A stretch of DNA of 47,775 nucleotides from Betaproteobacteria bacterium (GTDB lineage Bacteria > Pseudomonadota > Gammaproteobacteria > Burkholderiales > SG8-41), in NCBI GenBank assembly GCA_947486575.1, contig CANKUB010000020.1, positions 1-47,775 of the forward strand, written 5' to 3'. Shown one piece after another: positions 41,059 to 47,775 of the stretch. How positions within the stretch are numbered: position 1 is the stretch's first letter; each line of letters opens with the position of its first letter. The translations under genes were made by a program, and so were the position numbers. The notes under the pieces are model-generated. The model was not told the origin of the DNA. It ran no database searches and saw only the letters and a program-made list of their open reading frames with translations.

Positions 41059-41580
41059 GTGAGCACCTTGAACTATCCGCTCCCCGCCTTTGAACAAAAG
41101 ACTCTCGATCCATCGTCTCTGGCGGTTCTGGCGGCACGCGTGCAATCGTTGCCGCGCCCCCTGGTGTTCACCAACGGCGTGTTCGACGTACTGCATCGCG
41201 GCCACGTTACCTATCTCGCACAAGCACGTGCGCTGGGCGCGAGTCTGATCGTCGCGCTTAACAGCGATGCATCAACACGCCGCCTAAACAAAGGTGACGA
41301 CCGGCCGATTAACCCACTTGCAGACCGTGCTGCGGTGATTGCGTCGCTTGAAGCGGTGAGCGCTGTTACCTGGTTTGACGCAGACACACCGCTTGCGTTG
41401 ATACTGGCGCTGCGACCCGATGTTCTAATCAAAGGCGGCGACTGGAAACCTGCCGATATTGTGGGCGCAGCAGACGTATCGGGCTGGGGCGGAACCGTGC
41501 ATTCGATACCGTTTTTACATCAGAAATCGACCACCGCCCTGCTGGACGCGATACGAAATAATATCAATAAAAACAAATAG
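41059..41580 (+). CDS. rfaE2: D-glycero-beta-D-manno-heptose 1-phosphate adenylyltransferase
   Basis: A 173-residue single-domain nucleotidyltransferase of ADP-heptose synthesis for LPS inner core. The nucleotide site is VFTNGVFDVLHRGHVTYL (H-x-G-H near residue 47) and VLIKGGDWKPADIVGA lies near 127. It corresponds to the C-terminal half of HldE; the kinase half is not in the window. Start GTG at 41059. The last residues NNINKNK and the TAG stop come from repeat copy 10; the sequence DAIRNN before them is near the usual end. Confidence 0.92.
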   Translation: MSTLNYPLPAFEQKTLDPSSLAVLAARVQSLPRPLVFTNGVFDVLHRGHVTYLAQARALGASLIVALNSDASTRRLNKGDDRPINPLADRAAVIASLEAVSAVTWFDADTPLALILALRPDVLIKGGDWKPADIVGAADVSGWGGTVHSIPFLHQKSTTALLDAIRNNINKNK

Positions 41581-41584
41581 TTAC
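41560..41584 (+). repeat. Dispersed A-rich 3'-end repeat, copy 10, inside the end of rfaE2
   Basis: Exact consensus, identical to copy 6. It encodes the last codons NINKNK of rfaE2 and its TAG (41578-41580) and ends three bases before the end of the convergent SPOR gene. Confidence 0.92.
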
Positions 41585-41587
41585 AGA

Positions 41588-42253
41588 CTATCCCGCTGCA
41601 CAACTTACGGCCTTCAAGTCGGTGCCGGGATTGGCCGCTTTCAGGGCGCTTAATTTAGCCACTGTTGCGTCAGTAGGCTCACGCACATAGAATGCCACGC
41701 GCCGAAAAAATGCCTCCCGCACTTCAATGGTGGCTTCGGTTACGCCGCGCTTTTGCAGGCCTGCCAATAAATTTTGTGCTGCCTCTTCGGTGCGAAAAAT
41801 ACCCAGCGAAATCGCGTTTCGCCGTTGTGGCGGATCCGGCACGATGGAGTAATCGGTAACGCCATAGCCCTTCAGCCGCTCGGCCACGCGCTCTACCTCG
41901 CCCCGTGTCTTTAGCGGCGGAATCATCACCCAATGCCCATCCAGATCGGCAACGACACGCCTCACCTGCGCGGCTGGCAATCCCAATTCGGCCATAGCGG
42001 CATCACCACGCGCGGCTTCGGCGCCGATGAAAACGCCCCACTCCAGACAGGCCGCACCCTTGACGCCCGCCGCAATTTTTTTACTTGCGGTAGCGGCGGA
42101 TATTGACAGCGGTGCCCCCACCAGGCGAATTTTTTCGGGCGTGATCTCGACTTGCCTTATATGCTCTTGCGCACTTACGGCTGTGCGCAGATAGTTGGCC
42201 CACGCAAAAAATGCTGCGTTGCCCAGCAGCAACACCAGAAAAACCGCGCGCAT
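41588..42253 (-). CDS. SPOR-domain-like inner membrane protein
   Basis: A 221-residue protein with an N-terminal membrane anchor (VFLVLLLGNAAFFAWANYL, residues 4-22). The C-terminal half has HWVMIPPLKTRGEVERVAER and SLGIFRTEEAAQNLLAGLQK, matching the two strand-helix units of SPOR domains that bind denuded peptidoglycan at the septum. It lies 9 bases downstream of coaX on the minus strand, a place where betaproteobacteria often keep a SPOR gene. The exact role is unknown. Confidence 0.75.
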   Translation of the reverse strand: MRAVFLVLLLGNAAFFAWANYLRTAVSAQEHIRQVEITPEKIRLVGAPLSISAATASKKIAAGVKGAACLEWGVFIGAEAARGDAAMAELGLPAAQVRRVVADLDGHWVMIPPLKTRGEVERVAERLKGYGVTDYSIVPDPPQRRNAISLGIFRTEEAAQNLLAGLQKRGVTEATIEVREAFFRRVAFYVREPTDATVAKLSALKAANPGTDLKAVSCAAG

Positions 42254-42262
42254 TATTTCAAC

Positions 42263-43039
42263 TCACTTTTTAGCATCTGCAACTCTTGCAACTTTTTCAA
42301 TAGATTCTCTGGCAATTTCACGCAAGCCTTCGAGCACCAGATTATCCACGAGCTCGACCCTCACGTTAAGCTGTGGTTTTATCAGCGCCGCAGCGCCGCC
42401 GGACAGCACCACCAGCGGCCCGTCACCCTGGCTGCCTTGCCCGGTTTCTTCCATATAACCGCGCATACGCTCTATTGCACCACACAGCGCATTCACCGCG
42501 CCGCTCATGATGGCATCCGCCGTGTTATCCGGAAAATAATAAAACGCACCCGCTTGCTGGCGCAATTGCGCTGTGCCGGTATCCAGCGCCTGACGCATTA
42601 AATCCAGCCCCGGCACGATAACACCGCCCAGAAACACCCCTTCGCCAGAAAGCGCATCAACTGTCATCGTGGTCCCTGCGTTTACCACCACGCATGCACG
42701 TTTGTATAGACGCCAGGCGGCGATTAACGCTGCCCAGCGGTCTGCGCCCAACTGCGCAGGATCGGCATAGGAGCTTTTTACGCCGCATTGTTGCGCGCAC
42801 CCCTGCACCCAAACGGGCGCTGTGGCATACATTGCCAGTGCTTGCGTGATTGCAGCGCGCACGGCGTCACCCGCCACATTGGATACCACAATGTGCGCTG
42901 GCGCGGGCAAACCGTTCAATGCGTCACGCAAGCTTGCAGCAGCCGTTGTTTCGATCCACGCGCGCCGCAGCCAGCCGTTGGCGTCAGCCATGCCCCACTT
43001 GATGCGGCTGTTGCCGGCATCAATCGTGAGCATGTTCAT
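42263..43039 (-). CDS. coaX: Type III pantothenate kinase
   Basis: A 258-residue ASKHA-fold kinase doing the first step of coenzyme A synthesis. MLTIDAGNSRIKWGMADANG is the phosphate-1 loop; GADRWAALIAAWRLY and VVVNAGTTMTVDAL follow near residues 98 and 117, and GGVIVPGLDLMRQAL near 140. CoaX enzymes need a monovalent cation. It overlaps birA by four bases and is translated after it; the birA-coaX pair is common in betaproteobacteria. Confidence 0.93.
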   Translation of the reverse strand: MNMLTIDAGNSRIKWGMADANGWLRRAWIETTAAASLRDALNGLPAPAHIVVSNVAGDAVRAAITQALAMYATAPVWVQGCAQQCGVKSSYADPAQLGADRWAALIAAWRLYKRACVVVNAGTTMTVDALSGEGVFLGGVIVPGLDLMRQALDTGTAQLRQQAGAFYYFPDNTADAIMSGAVNALCGAIERMRGYMEETGQGSQGDGPLVVLSGGAAALIKPQLNVRVELVDNLVLEGLREIARESIEKVARVADAKK

Positions 43040-44028
43040 GCGCCACGACCCGTAGCGCGCAAACTTACGTCACCACTGTGATACGGCCGCACGCCGCGCG
43101 CGGTTTCCAGCAACAATGCGCCATCGTCGCGCACGCCACGCGCCAAACCGCTTTCGCTGATGCCGCTGCCTAAAGTCAGCCGCACCGCGCAGCCCTGATG
43201 CACATGACGGCGCTGCCAATCGTCGCGAAACACCTGAAAGCCTGAACGCTCAAACGTGAGCAGCGTTGTATTGAGTTCCGTCAGCAACGTCGCCAGCAGT
43301 TGATTGCGATCAACCGCGTGCCCACATACGGTTTCGATATCCGCCGCAGCCTGATCAATGCGCACGCCGGTTGCCGCTGGTAGGCGCACGTTGATGCCCA
43401 CGCCGATCACCACGGCGCTCGGCCCCAGGGCGTCGCCCTGCATTTCAATTAATATACCCGCGACTTTGCGCCCACGCCACAACACGTCGTTGGGCCATTT
43501 CAAACCCACAGCGCCCGCATCACTCAGCCCCATGGCTTCGAGCGCGCGCACCACGGCCAACCCCACTGCAAGGCTCAAGCCCGCCAACGTTGCAGCACCC
43601 TGCGAAAACCGCCACAACACAGAGAATGTCAGCGCGCCGCCCACCGTCGCATACCATGGCCGGTTCATGCGGCCACGTCCTGCGGTTTGCCACTCGGCCG
43701 CAAGTACGCTGGCGTGCGGCGCGCCCGCCTGGGCGCGTTGCAGCAATAGCGTGTTGGTGGAGTCGGCTTCATCCACAATTTCCACGGTAAACGGCGCAGC
43801 CTCACCCAATGCTTGCGCAATACGCCCCGCGTCGAGCATAACCAGCGGGCGCGCCAGCCGGTAACCGCGTCCGCGCACGCTGAATACGTCAATCCCGGCT
43901 GCTTCGATCTCCTGAACGGCATTCCACACGCTGGCCCGCGACACACAGATATCTTGCGCGAGCATCGTGCCCGCATGGAAATCACCGTCAGCCAGCCGCC
44001 GCAGTACGTTGTAAGCCAAAGCTTTCAT
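43036..44028 (-). CDS. birA: Biotin-protein ligase / biotin operon repressor
   Basis: A 330-residue bifunctional BirA: N-terminal helix-turn-helix (HAGTMLAQDICVSRASVWNA, about 17-36) followed by the ligase domain with DEADSTNTLLLQRAQAGAPH, AEWQTAGRGRMNRPWYA (biotin-binding GRGR-type loop) and LKWPNDVLWRGRKVAGILIE, and a C-terminal SH3-like part (GVRDDGALLLETARGVRPYH). It attaches biotin to BCCP. The gene is divergent from the Bug gene at 44155. Confidence 0.93.
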   Translation of the reverse strand: MKALAYNVLRRLADGDFHAGTMLAQDICVSRASVWNAVQEIEAAGIDVFSVRGRGYRLARPLVMLDAGRIAQALGEAAPFTVEIVDEADSTNTLLLQRAQAGAPHASVLAAEWQTAGRGRMNRPWYATVGGALTFSVLWRFSQGAATLAGLSLAVGLAVVRALEAMGLSDAGAVGLKWPNDVLWRGRKVAGILIEMQGDALGPSAVVIGVGINVRLPAATGVRIDQAAADIETVCGHAVDRNQLLATLLTELNTTLLTFERSGFQVFRDDWQRRHVHQGCAVRLTLGSGISESGLARGVRDDGALLLETARGVRPYHSGDVSLRATGRGA

Positions 44029-44154
44029 ATAGCGCCAAGGATACTACGATCGCTGAATTTGCCGCTCGCACCACGCGTTCGACAGCGCCCAGCAGCGCGG
44101 CTACACTAGATCACCAAACGGACACGTTCCGCCACAATTCAGGAGGAGATTCCC

Positions 44155-45135
44155 ATGCGTTTATTGATCGCTGCCGCGACAGCCGGTCTGGCTACTTTGG
44201 CCAATCTGGCCGCCAGTCTGCCTGCCGCTGCACAGAACTGGCCCGCCAAACCGATACGCGTGATCATTCCCTATCCGGCGGGCGGCACCTCCGATATCCT
44301 CGCGCGCATGATCGGCCCCGAACTCACCCGGGCGTGGGGGCCGCAGATCATTGTCGATAATCGCGTCGGCGCCAACGGTGCCATCGCGATGGAAATTACC
44401 TCGCGTGCGCCCGCCGACGGTTATACCACCGTGCTCAATGATCTGGGCAATCTGGCAATCAGCCCCAGCATGTACACCAAACTGCCGTTCGATATCCTCC
44501 GCGATTTCACGCCGGTGGCGATGATTTCATACTCCGCACACCTACTTGCCATACATCCGAGCGTACCGGTGAAAACCGTGCAGGAGTTGATTGCCCTCGC
44601 CAAAGCCAGTCCCGGCAAACTGAATGTGCCGGTGGGCCTGGGTGCGGCGGTACATGTTGCCGCATTGTCGCTAGAGCAGCGCACCGGTGTGAAATGGGTG
44701 TACGTGCCCACCAAGGGCGGACAAGCTTCCATCATGACAGTGGCCACGGGCGAAGGTGATCTGCTGTTCATGGGCATGCTGCAAACCATGCCACACGTGC
44801 GCGCGGGCCGCTTGAAAATTCTTGCGGTGTCCAGTGAAAAACGCGACCCCAATCTGCCCAACGTGCCCACGGTTGCCGAAACACCAGGACTCGCGGGCTT
44901 CGTCACCGGCTCGTATCAGGGCATCATGGGGCCGGCGAAAATGCCACCCGACGTACTCGCCAAATTCAACACTGAAGTCAACCGCGTACTGGGCCTGCCC
45001 GAGATCAAGGAAAAACTCGCGTTGCACGGCACGGTGCCGCTGCCGATGTCGCCACAGGAAATGGGCAAATGGCTGGTCGCGGAGAAAGACCGCTGGGCAG
45101 GCGTGGTAAAGGCCAGCGGCTTTAAAATTGATTGA
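44155..45135 (+). CDS. Bug (TctC family) solute-binding protein
   Basis: A 326-residue protein with a strong AGGAGGAG before the ATG. Signal peptide to about residue 26 (LPAAA-Q), then WPAKPIRVIIPYPAGGTSD, IIVDNRVGANGAIAME and YVPTKGGQASIMTVATG, where PTKGGQ departs from the common FKGGGP. The C-terminus AEKDRWAGVVKASGFKID matches the dead Bug fragment at 46043. It stands alone between birA and a VapBC pair; repeat copy 11 begins 11 bases after the stop. Confidence 0.9.
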   Translation: MRLLIAAATAGLATLANLAASLPAAAQNWPAKPIRVIIPYPAGGTSDILARMIGPELTRAWGPQIIVDNRVGANGAIAMEITSRAPADGYTTVLNDLGNLAISPSMYTKLPFDILRDFTPVAMISYSAHLLAIHPSVPVKTVQELIALAKASPGKLNVPVGLGAAVHVAALSLEQRTGVKWVYVPTKGGQASIMTVATGEGDLLFMGMLQTMPHVRAGRLKILAVSSEKRDPNLPNVPTVAETPGLAGFVTGSYQGIMGPAKMPPDVLAKFNTEVNRVLGLPEIKEKLALHGTVPLPMSPQEMGKWLVAEKDRWAGVVKASGFKID

Positions 45136-45146
45136 TGTAATCTAAA

Positions 45147-45171
45147 ATAATCAATAAAAACAAATAGTTAT
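45147..45171 (+). repeat. Dispersed A-rich 3'-end repeat, copy 11
   Basis: Plus-strand copy ATAATCAATAAAAACAAATA followed by GTTAT. It lies 11 bases downstream of the Bug gene ending at 45135 and 101 bases before vapB. Confidence 0.9.
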
Positions 45172-45237
45172 ATACTTTAGCCAAATTACCAGCCAAATTA
45201 CCTGGCGGCGCCAATTCGAAGATAAAGTGGTAATATG

Positions 45238-45269
45238 CCCATATAAAATAATATGGGTGCCCATATAAT
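45238..45269 (+). promoter_or_regulatory. Operator and probable promoter of vapBC
   Basis: An inverted repeat CCCATAT (45238-45244) and ATATGGG (45251-45257) encloses six A/T bases, and CCCATAT occurs once more at 45260-45266. TATAAT at 45264-45269 lies three bases before the vapB ATG (45273), so the transcript could be almost leaderless, or another -10 such as TATAAA at 45242 is used. The ribbon-helix-helix antitoxin probably binds here. Confidence 0.55.
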
Positions 45270-45272
45270 ATT

Positions 45273-45509
45273 ATGAAAACCACTATCGACATTTCCGATG
45301 CGCTGTTCAATGAGGCCAAGCGGCGCGCTGCCAGGAACGGAATCACCTTGCGCGCGTTGATCGAACAAAGTCTCAGACAAACATTCAAATCCGTTGACGA
45401 TCCGGCAGCATTTCAACCACGCGATGCCCGCGTAAAGGGCAAGGGCCTGACAACGGCAGCGCGCGCGTCGGGATGGCGCGCCGTGCTTGATGCCGCAAAC
45501 GAGCGATGA
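45273..45509 (+). CDS. vapB: VapB-type ribbon-helix-helix antitoxin
   Basis: A 78-residue antitoxin. The N-terminus MKTTIDISDALFNEAKRRAA and RNGITLRALIEQSLRQ form the ribbon-helix-helix DNA-binding part; the disordered tail (GLTTAARASGWRAVLDAANE) should wrap the toxin. It overlaps vapC by four bases (ATGA). No ribosome binding site is visible before the ATG. Confidence 0.85.
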   Translation: MKTTIDISDALFNEAKRRAARNGITLRALIEQSLRQTFKSVDDPAAFQPRDARVKGKGLTTAARASGWRAVLDAANER

Positions 45510-45943
45510 TAGCGGTTGATACCAATCTGCTCGTCTATGCGCATCGCGCTGATCACGAATGGAATGACGCCGCGCACGCTTGCCTGACATCCTTGATGAC
45601 GGGCCGCGCCGCGTGGGCGATACCGTGGCCTTGCCTGCACGAATTCATTGCCATCGTGACACGCGCAAACATTTTCAAGCCGCCTTCAACCTTGAAGCAG
45701 GCCATCCATCAGCTTGTGAGCTGGACCGAATCACCCAGCTTGAACCTGCTCGGGGAAACACCGCAGCATCTAACCACGCTGACACGGATTGCGCTGCACG
45801 CCAAAGTGCAGGGCGGGGCAATCCACGACGCACGCATCGCCGCGATTTGCCTCGATCACCACGTCACCGAGTTATGGTCAGCAGACCGCGATTTTTCGCG
45901 TTTTCCAGGGTTACGGGTGCGTAATCCGCTGGTGGGACAATGA
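45506..45943 (+). CDS. vapC: VapC-type PIN-domain toxin
   Basis: A 145-residue PIN endoribonuclease. The acidic residues are in MIAVDTNLLVYAHRAD (Asp5), PWPCLHEFIAIVTRAN (Glu) and GGAIHDARIAAICLDH (Asp near 107), with WSADRDFSRFPGLRV near the end. It is translated together with vapB. VapC toxins cleave tRNA or rRNA when freed from VapB. Confidence 0.88.
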   Translation: MIAVDTNLLVYAHRADHEWNDAAHACLTSLMTGRAAWAIPWPCLHEFIAIVTRANIFKPPSTLKQAIHQLVSWTESPSLNLLGETPQHLTTLTRIALHAKVQGGAIHDARIAAICLDHHVTELWSADRDFSRFPGLRVRNPLVGQ

Positions 45944-46042
45944 ACAGGCGCGGCAGTAATGCCATTCGGCGCGACCGATGCGGTTCCTTCGTCACCGGTA
46001 TACTACGTATTGCGCAATGCCAATGTTCGCAGGATGTGGTGA

Positions 46043-46129
46043 GTGCAGCAAACCGAATCCATCGCGCTGGCAGCAGAGAAAGATCGCTAGACCAAGGTGG
46101 TGAAAACCATCCGCTTTAACACTAATTAA
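46043..46129 (+). pseudogene. 3' relic of a Bug (TctC) gene
   Basis: The frame reads VQQTESIALAAEKDR, a TAG stop at 46088-46090 where relatives have Trp, then TKVVKTIRFNTN and a TAA at 46127-46129. AEKDRWTKVVK is the C-terminal helix of Bug proteins (compare AEKDRWAGVVKASGFKID of the Bug gene ending at 45135). Upstream the frame is closed by a TGA at 46040-46042 and nothing of the rest of the gene was recognised. Confidence 0.7.
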
Positions 46130-46130
46130 A

Positions 46131-46154
46131 ATAATCAATAAAACAAATAGTTAC
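46131..46154 (+). repeat. Dispersed A-rich 3'-end repeat, copy 12
   Basis: Plus-strand copy with one A missing from the A run (ATAATCAATAAAACAAATAG then TTAC). It begins one base after the old stop codon of the dead Bug gene and ends three bases before the end of the convergent CsgG-like gene. Confidence 0.9.
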
Positions 46155-46157
46155 AAA

Positions 46158-47192
46158 TCACATCTTCCGCAGCATAATCTTTTTGATCCAGCCGTCACCG
46201 CGCGAAGTTGTCACCTTGACGTAGCCGTCGCGCTCTTCGCCGAGCAGCAGCACTTCGTCGGTTCTGCCCAACGACAGCAGTTCAGGAGCCTCGTCCTGCG
46301 GCTGCCTGAGCACTCTGGCACCGGCAATTTTTGCCACCATCACGTCACCCGCTACGGCCGCATTGGCCTGTACGCTATTGGCGGCATTGGCCTGCGATGC
46401 CGGGCCTGCCCTAGCAACAATCAGCGACGGGCTGTTGCGAATCGTGCGCACGATGTTGTTCCAGTTATCGACGAACGATGCCGCGATCACCTTGCCTTCG
46501 TTGGTGTTGCTATAACCGCCCGTACCGGCGCCGCCACTGCCGCCAAACAACGCGCCGCCGAGTGAAAAATCCGTCTTCTCGGCGCTGCCTTCGGCTGCGG
46601 CAACCTGCACACCAGAGCGCGCATCAACCAGCAGCATGGTAGTTTGCGCCTGCTTGAATTTCAGCCCGCCAGCAATCGCGCCGATCAGCCCCAGGCGGCC
46701 ACCGAAAGCACCAAGCACGCCAGCGCCCACTCCACCCGCATTGTTTTCACTGAACACCACGCTCGGATTCACCACAAAATCAGCCGCGACCAACTGCCCC
46801 TTGCCGATGTTCGCGCCCGACTGCAACTCACCACCCGCCGCCAATCCGCGCTCCTGCATGAGGTTTTGCATCGCTGCGCCGCGTTCGACGATTTGAAAAC
46901 AATTCGACTGCTGAATCAGAATACGAATAATGCCGGTGGGCGACCCCAACCCGTAACGCTGCAAACCGGCCATCACCTGACTTTGCGGCTCTACTACGGC
47001 AAGCGTGCCCAAGGGGACATCGCACCGCTCAAGTTGCGACGTTGCGTTCTGACTGTTACCGCCAGGGCCGGCGCTGCCCTGCACCATGGAACCACCCTTA
47101 CCCAACGCTTGTGCTGCCGCGTTCAGTGGTGCTGCCAAAAGCAAAACCGCACAGGATATCGACAGCGTTGCTCGATGAAAATACTGAGGCAT
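46158..47192 (-). CDS. CsgG/HfaB-like exported protein with SH3-like C-terminus
   Basis: A 344-residue exported protein with ATG at 47192 and GGGAG eight bases upstream. Signal peptide to about residue 28 (LNAAAQA). The central part has IRILIQQSNCFQIVERGAAM, FVVNPSVVFSENNAG and MLLVDARSGVQVAAAEGSAE, matching CsgG/HfaB proteins that secrete curli or attach holdfast. Glycine-rich loops (GGALFGGSGGAGTGGYSNTN) are typical. The C-terminal 60 residues (KIAGARVLRQPQDEAPELL, DGWIKKIMLRKM) look like an SH3 domain, unusual for CsgG. No csgA-like amyloid subunit is in the window. Confidence 0.72.
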   Translation of the reverse strand: MPQYFHRATLSISCAVLLLAAPLNAAAQALGKGGSMVQGSAGPGGNSQNATSQLERCDVPLGTLAVVEPQSQVMAGLQRYGLGSPTGIIRILIQQSNCFQIVERGAAMQNLMQERGLAAGGELQSGANIGKGQLVAADFVVNPSVVFSENNAGGVGAGVLGAFGGRLGLIGAIAGGLKFKQAQTTMLLVDARSGVQVAAAEGSAEKTDFSLGGALFGGSGGAGTGGYSNTNEGKVIAASFVDNWNNIVRTIRNSPSLIVARAGPASQANAANSVQANAAVAGDVMVAKIAGARVLRQPQDEAPELLSLGRTDEVLLLGEERDGYVKVTTSRGDGWIKKIMLRKM

Positions 47193-47530
47193 CAAAAACA
47201 CTCCCTAAACTGTTTTGGCCTGCGGACTCACTGATTCCGAAGGCTTATCTAAATAGTGATTGGCCGAAATGCTCGGCGGACCCTATGGTAGCGCAGGATT
47301 TGAGGGGTGGTTTTCGATACGAAGATTTGCGTGGGATCGTAGTTTTTTGCGCGGGCGTGGGGCAAAGCAGGCATTTACCCGGAAATCTTCGCACTAAAAT
47401 GCCGTCCACTGAATATCACAAAAATATTCTTCATCCGGCTCGAAAGGCTGTACACCGCAGAACGCCTTGTACGTTCTGAAGGTATCGCCAGAGGTTCCAA
47501 GGCCTGATCGGTTGATAGGGGAAGAAGACG
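47193..47530 (+). other. 338-bp region between the CsgG-like gene and a transposase
   Basis: No gene was recognised. It contains the promoter region of the minus-strand CsgG-like gene and, on its right, the left end of the insertion sequence. A 6-bp inverted repeat AGAACG/CGTTCT lies at 47459-47477. The exact terminal inverted repeat of the insertion sequence cannot be placed because its other end lies outside the window. Confidence 0.4.
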
Positions 47531-47775
47531 ATGCGCGTAGTGCAGAACATCCAGATGCAAATCGGCGAGGTAGACGTTTCGAAGGTCAAATTCGACCTCA
47601 AATCCCGCGACGACATACCGAAGATTTTAAGAGGGTTGCAGCATCTGTACGTCATCCCGGCAATACGCACCAAGCTATTTGCTTTGCTCGAAGAGAACAT
47701 TGCCCCGCTGGTGGATAAACACAATGGCCGCCCGGGCATGACGCTGTGGCGGATTTTTGTGTGCGGCACGGTCAG
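47531..47775 (+). mobile_element. ISNCY-family transposase, N-terminal fragment cut by window edge
   Basis: The frame starts with ATG at 47531, with GGGGAAGAAG about three bases upstream, and reads MRVVQNIQMQIGEVDVSKVK, then DIPKILRGLQHLYVIPAIR, and GRPGMTLWRIFVCGTV at the edge. Blocks of the form Q-M-x-x-G-E-V-D, S-R-D-D-I-P-x-x-L-x-G-L-Q and NGRPGM are the start of ISNCY-type transposases. About 81 residues are present, so integrity of the catalytic domain is unknown. Confidence 0.78.

Overview
The window looks like chromosomal DNA of a high-GC betaproteobacterium, probably a member or relative of the Burkholderiales. This is inferred from the many orphan Bug/TctC solute-binding proteins, the birA-coaX pair, the gmk-rpoZ-spoT order and the rsmI / lpoA-like-yraN-diaA-dolP cluster. 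No rRNA or tRNA gene was seen.

Layout. 1-17.8 kb is mainly catabolic: the start of a flavoprotein, a BamE-like lipoprotein, glutaminase, an aldo-keto reductase, an MFS carrier, then a plus-strand run (Bug protein, CaiB/BaiF CoA-transferase, a two-domain CoA-transferase, enoyl-CoA hydratase, cupin-like protein). A minus-strand run follows (two Bug proteins, TauD-type dioxygenase, amidohydrolase), then a divergent Bug gene and a tandem YciI protein. 17.8-22.6 kb is an accessory patch: a lone HEPN protein, 59-bp direct repeats, a HigBA module, antitoxin and toxin remnants, and a Phd/PIN module. 22.6-31 kb is again catabolic (amidohydrolase, two CoA-transferases, an AhpD-like protein, cupin, three Bug genes counted from 20.2 kb). 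31-45 kb is housekeeping: a Kef-type antiporter, spoT-rpoZ-gmk, a HigBA module beside a decayed antidote gene, rsmI, lpoA-like, yraN, diaA, dolP, rfaE2, a SPOR protein, coaX, birA. The right end has a Bug gene, VapBC, a dead Bug gene, a CsgG-like protein and the start of an ISNCY-type transposase.

The catabolic parts fit capture of organic acids by periplasmic Bug proteins, activation by CoA transfer, and hydration or hydrolysis; the substrates cannot be read from the sequence. Eight intact Bug genes occur and no tctA or tctB is present in the window.

The most unusual feature is a 24-25 bp A-rich repeat (core AATAAAAACAAATAGTTA) found twelve times, roughly every 4 kb. It is never inside a gene. 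Ten copies lie on the sense strand at the 3' end of a gene or gene relic, within about 50 bp of the stop codon. In rpoZ and rfaE2 the repeat supplies the last codons and the stop. In sense RNA its core reads as four A-R-N triplets, which suggests, without proof, a 3'-UTR element recognised by an RNA-binding protein such as Hfq.
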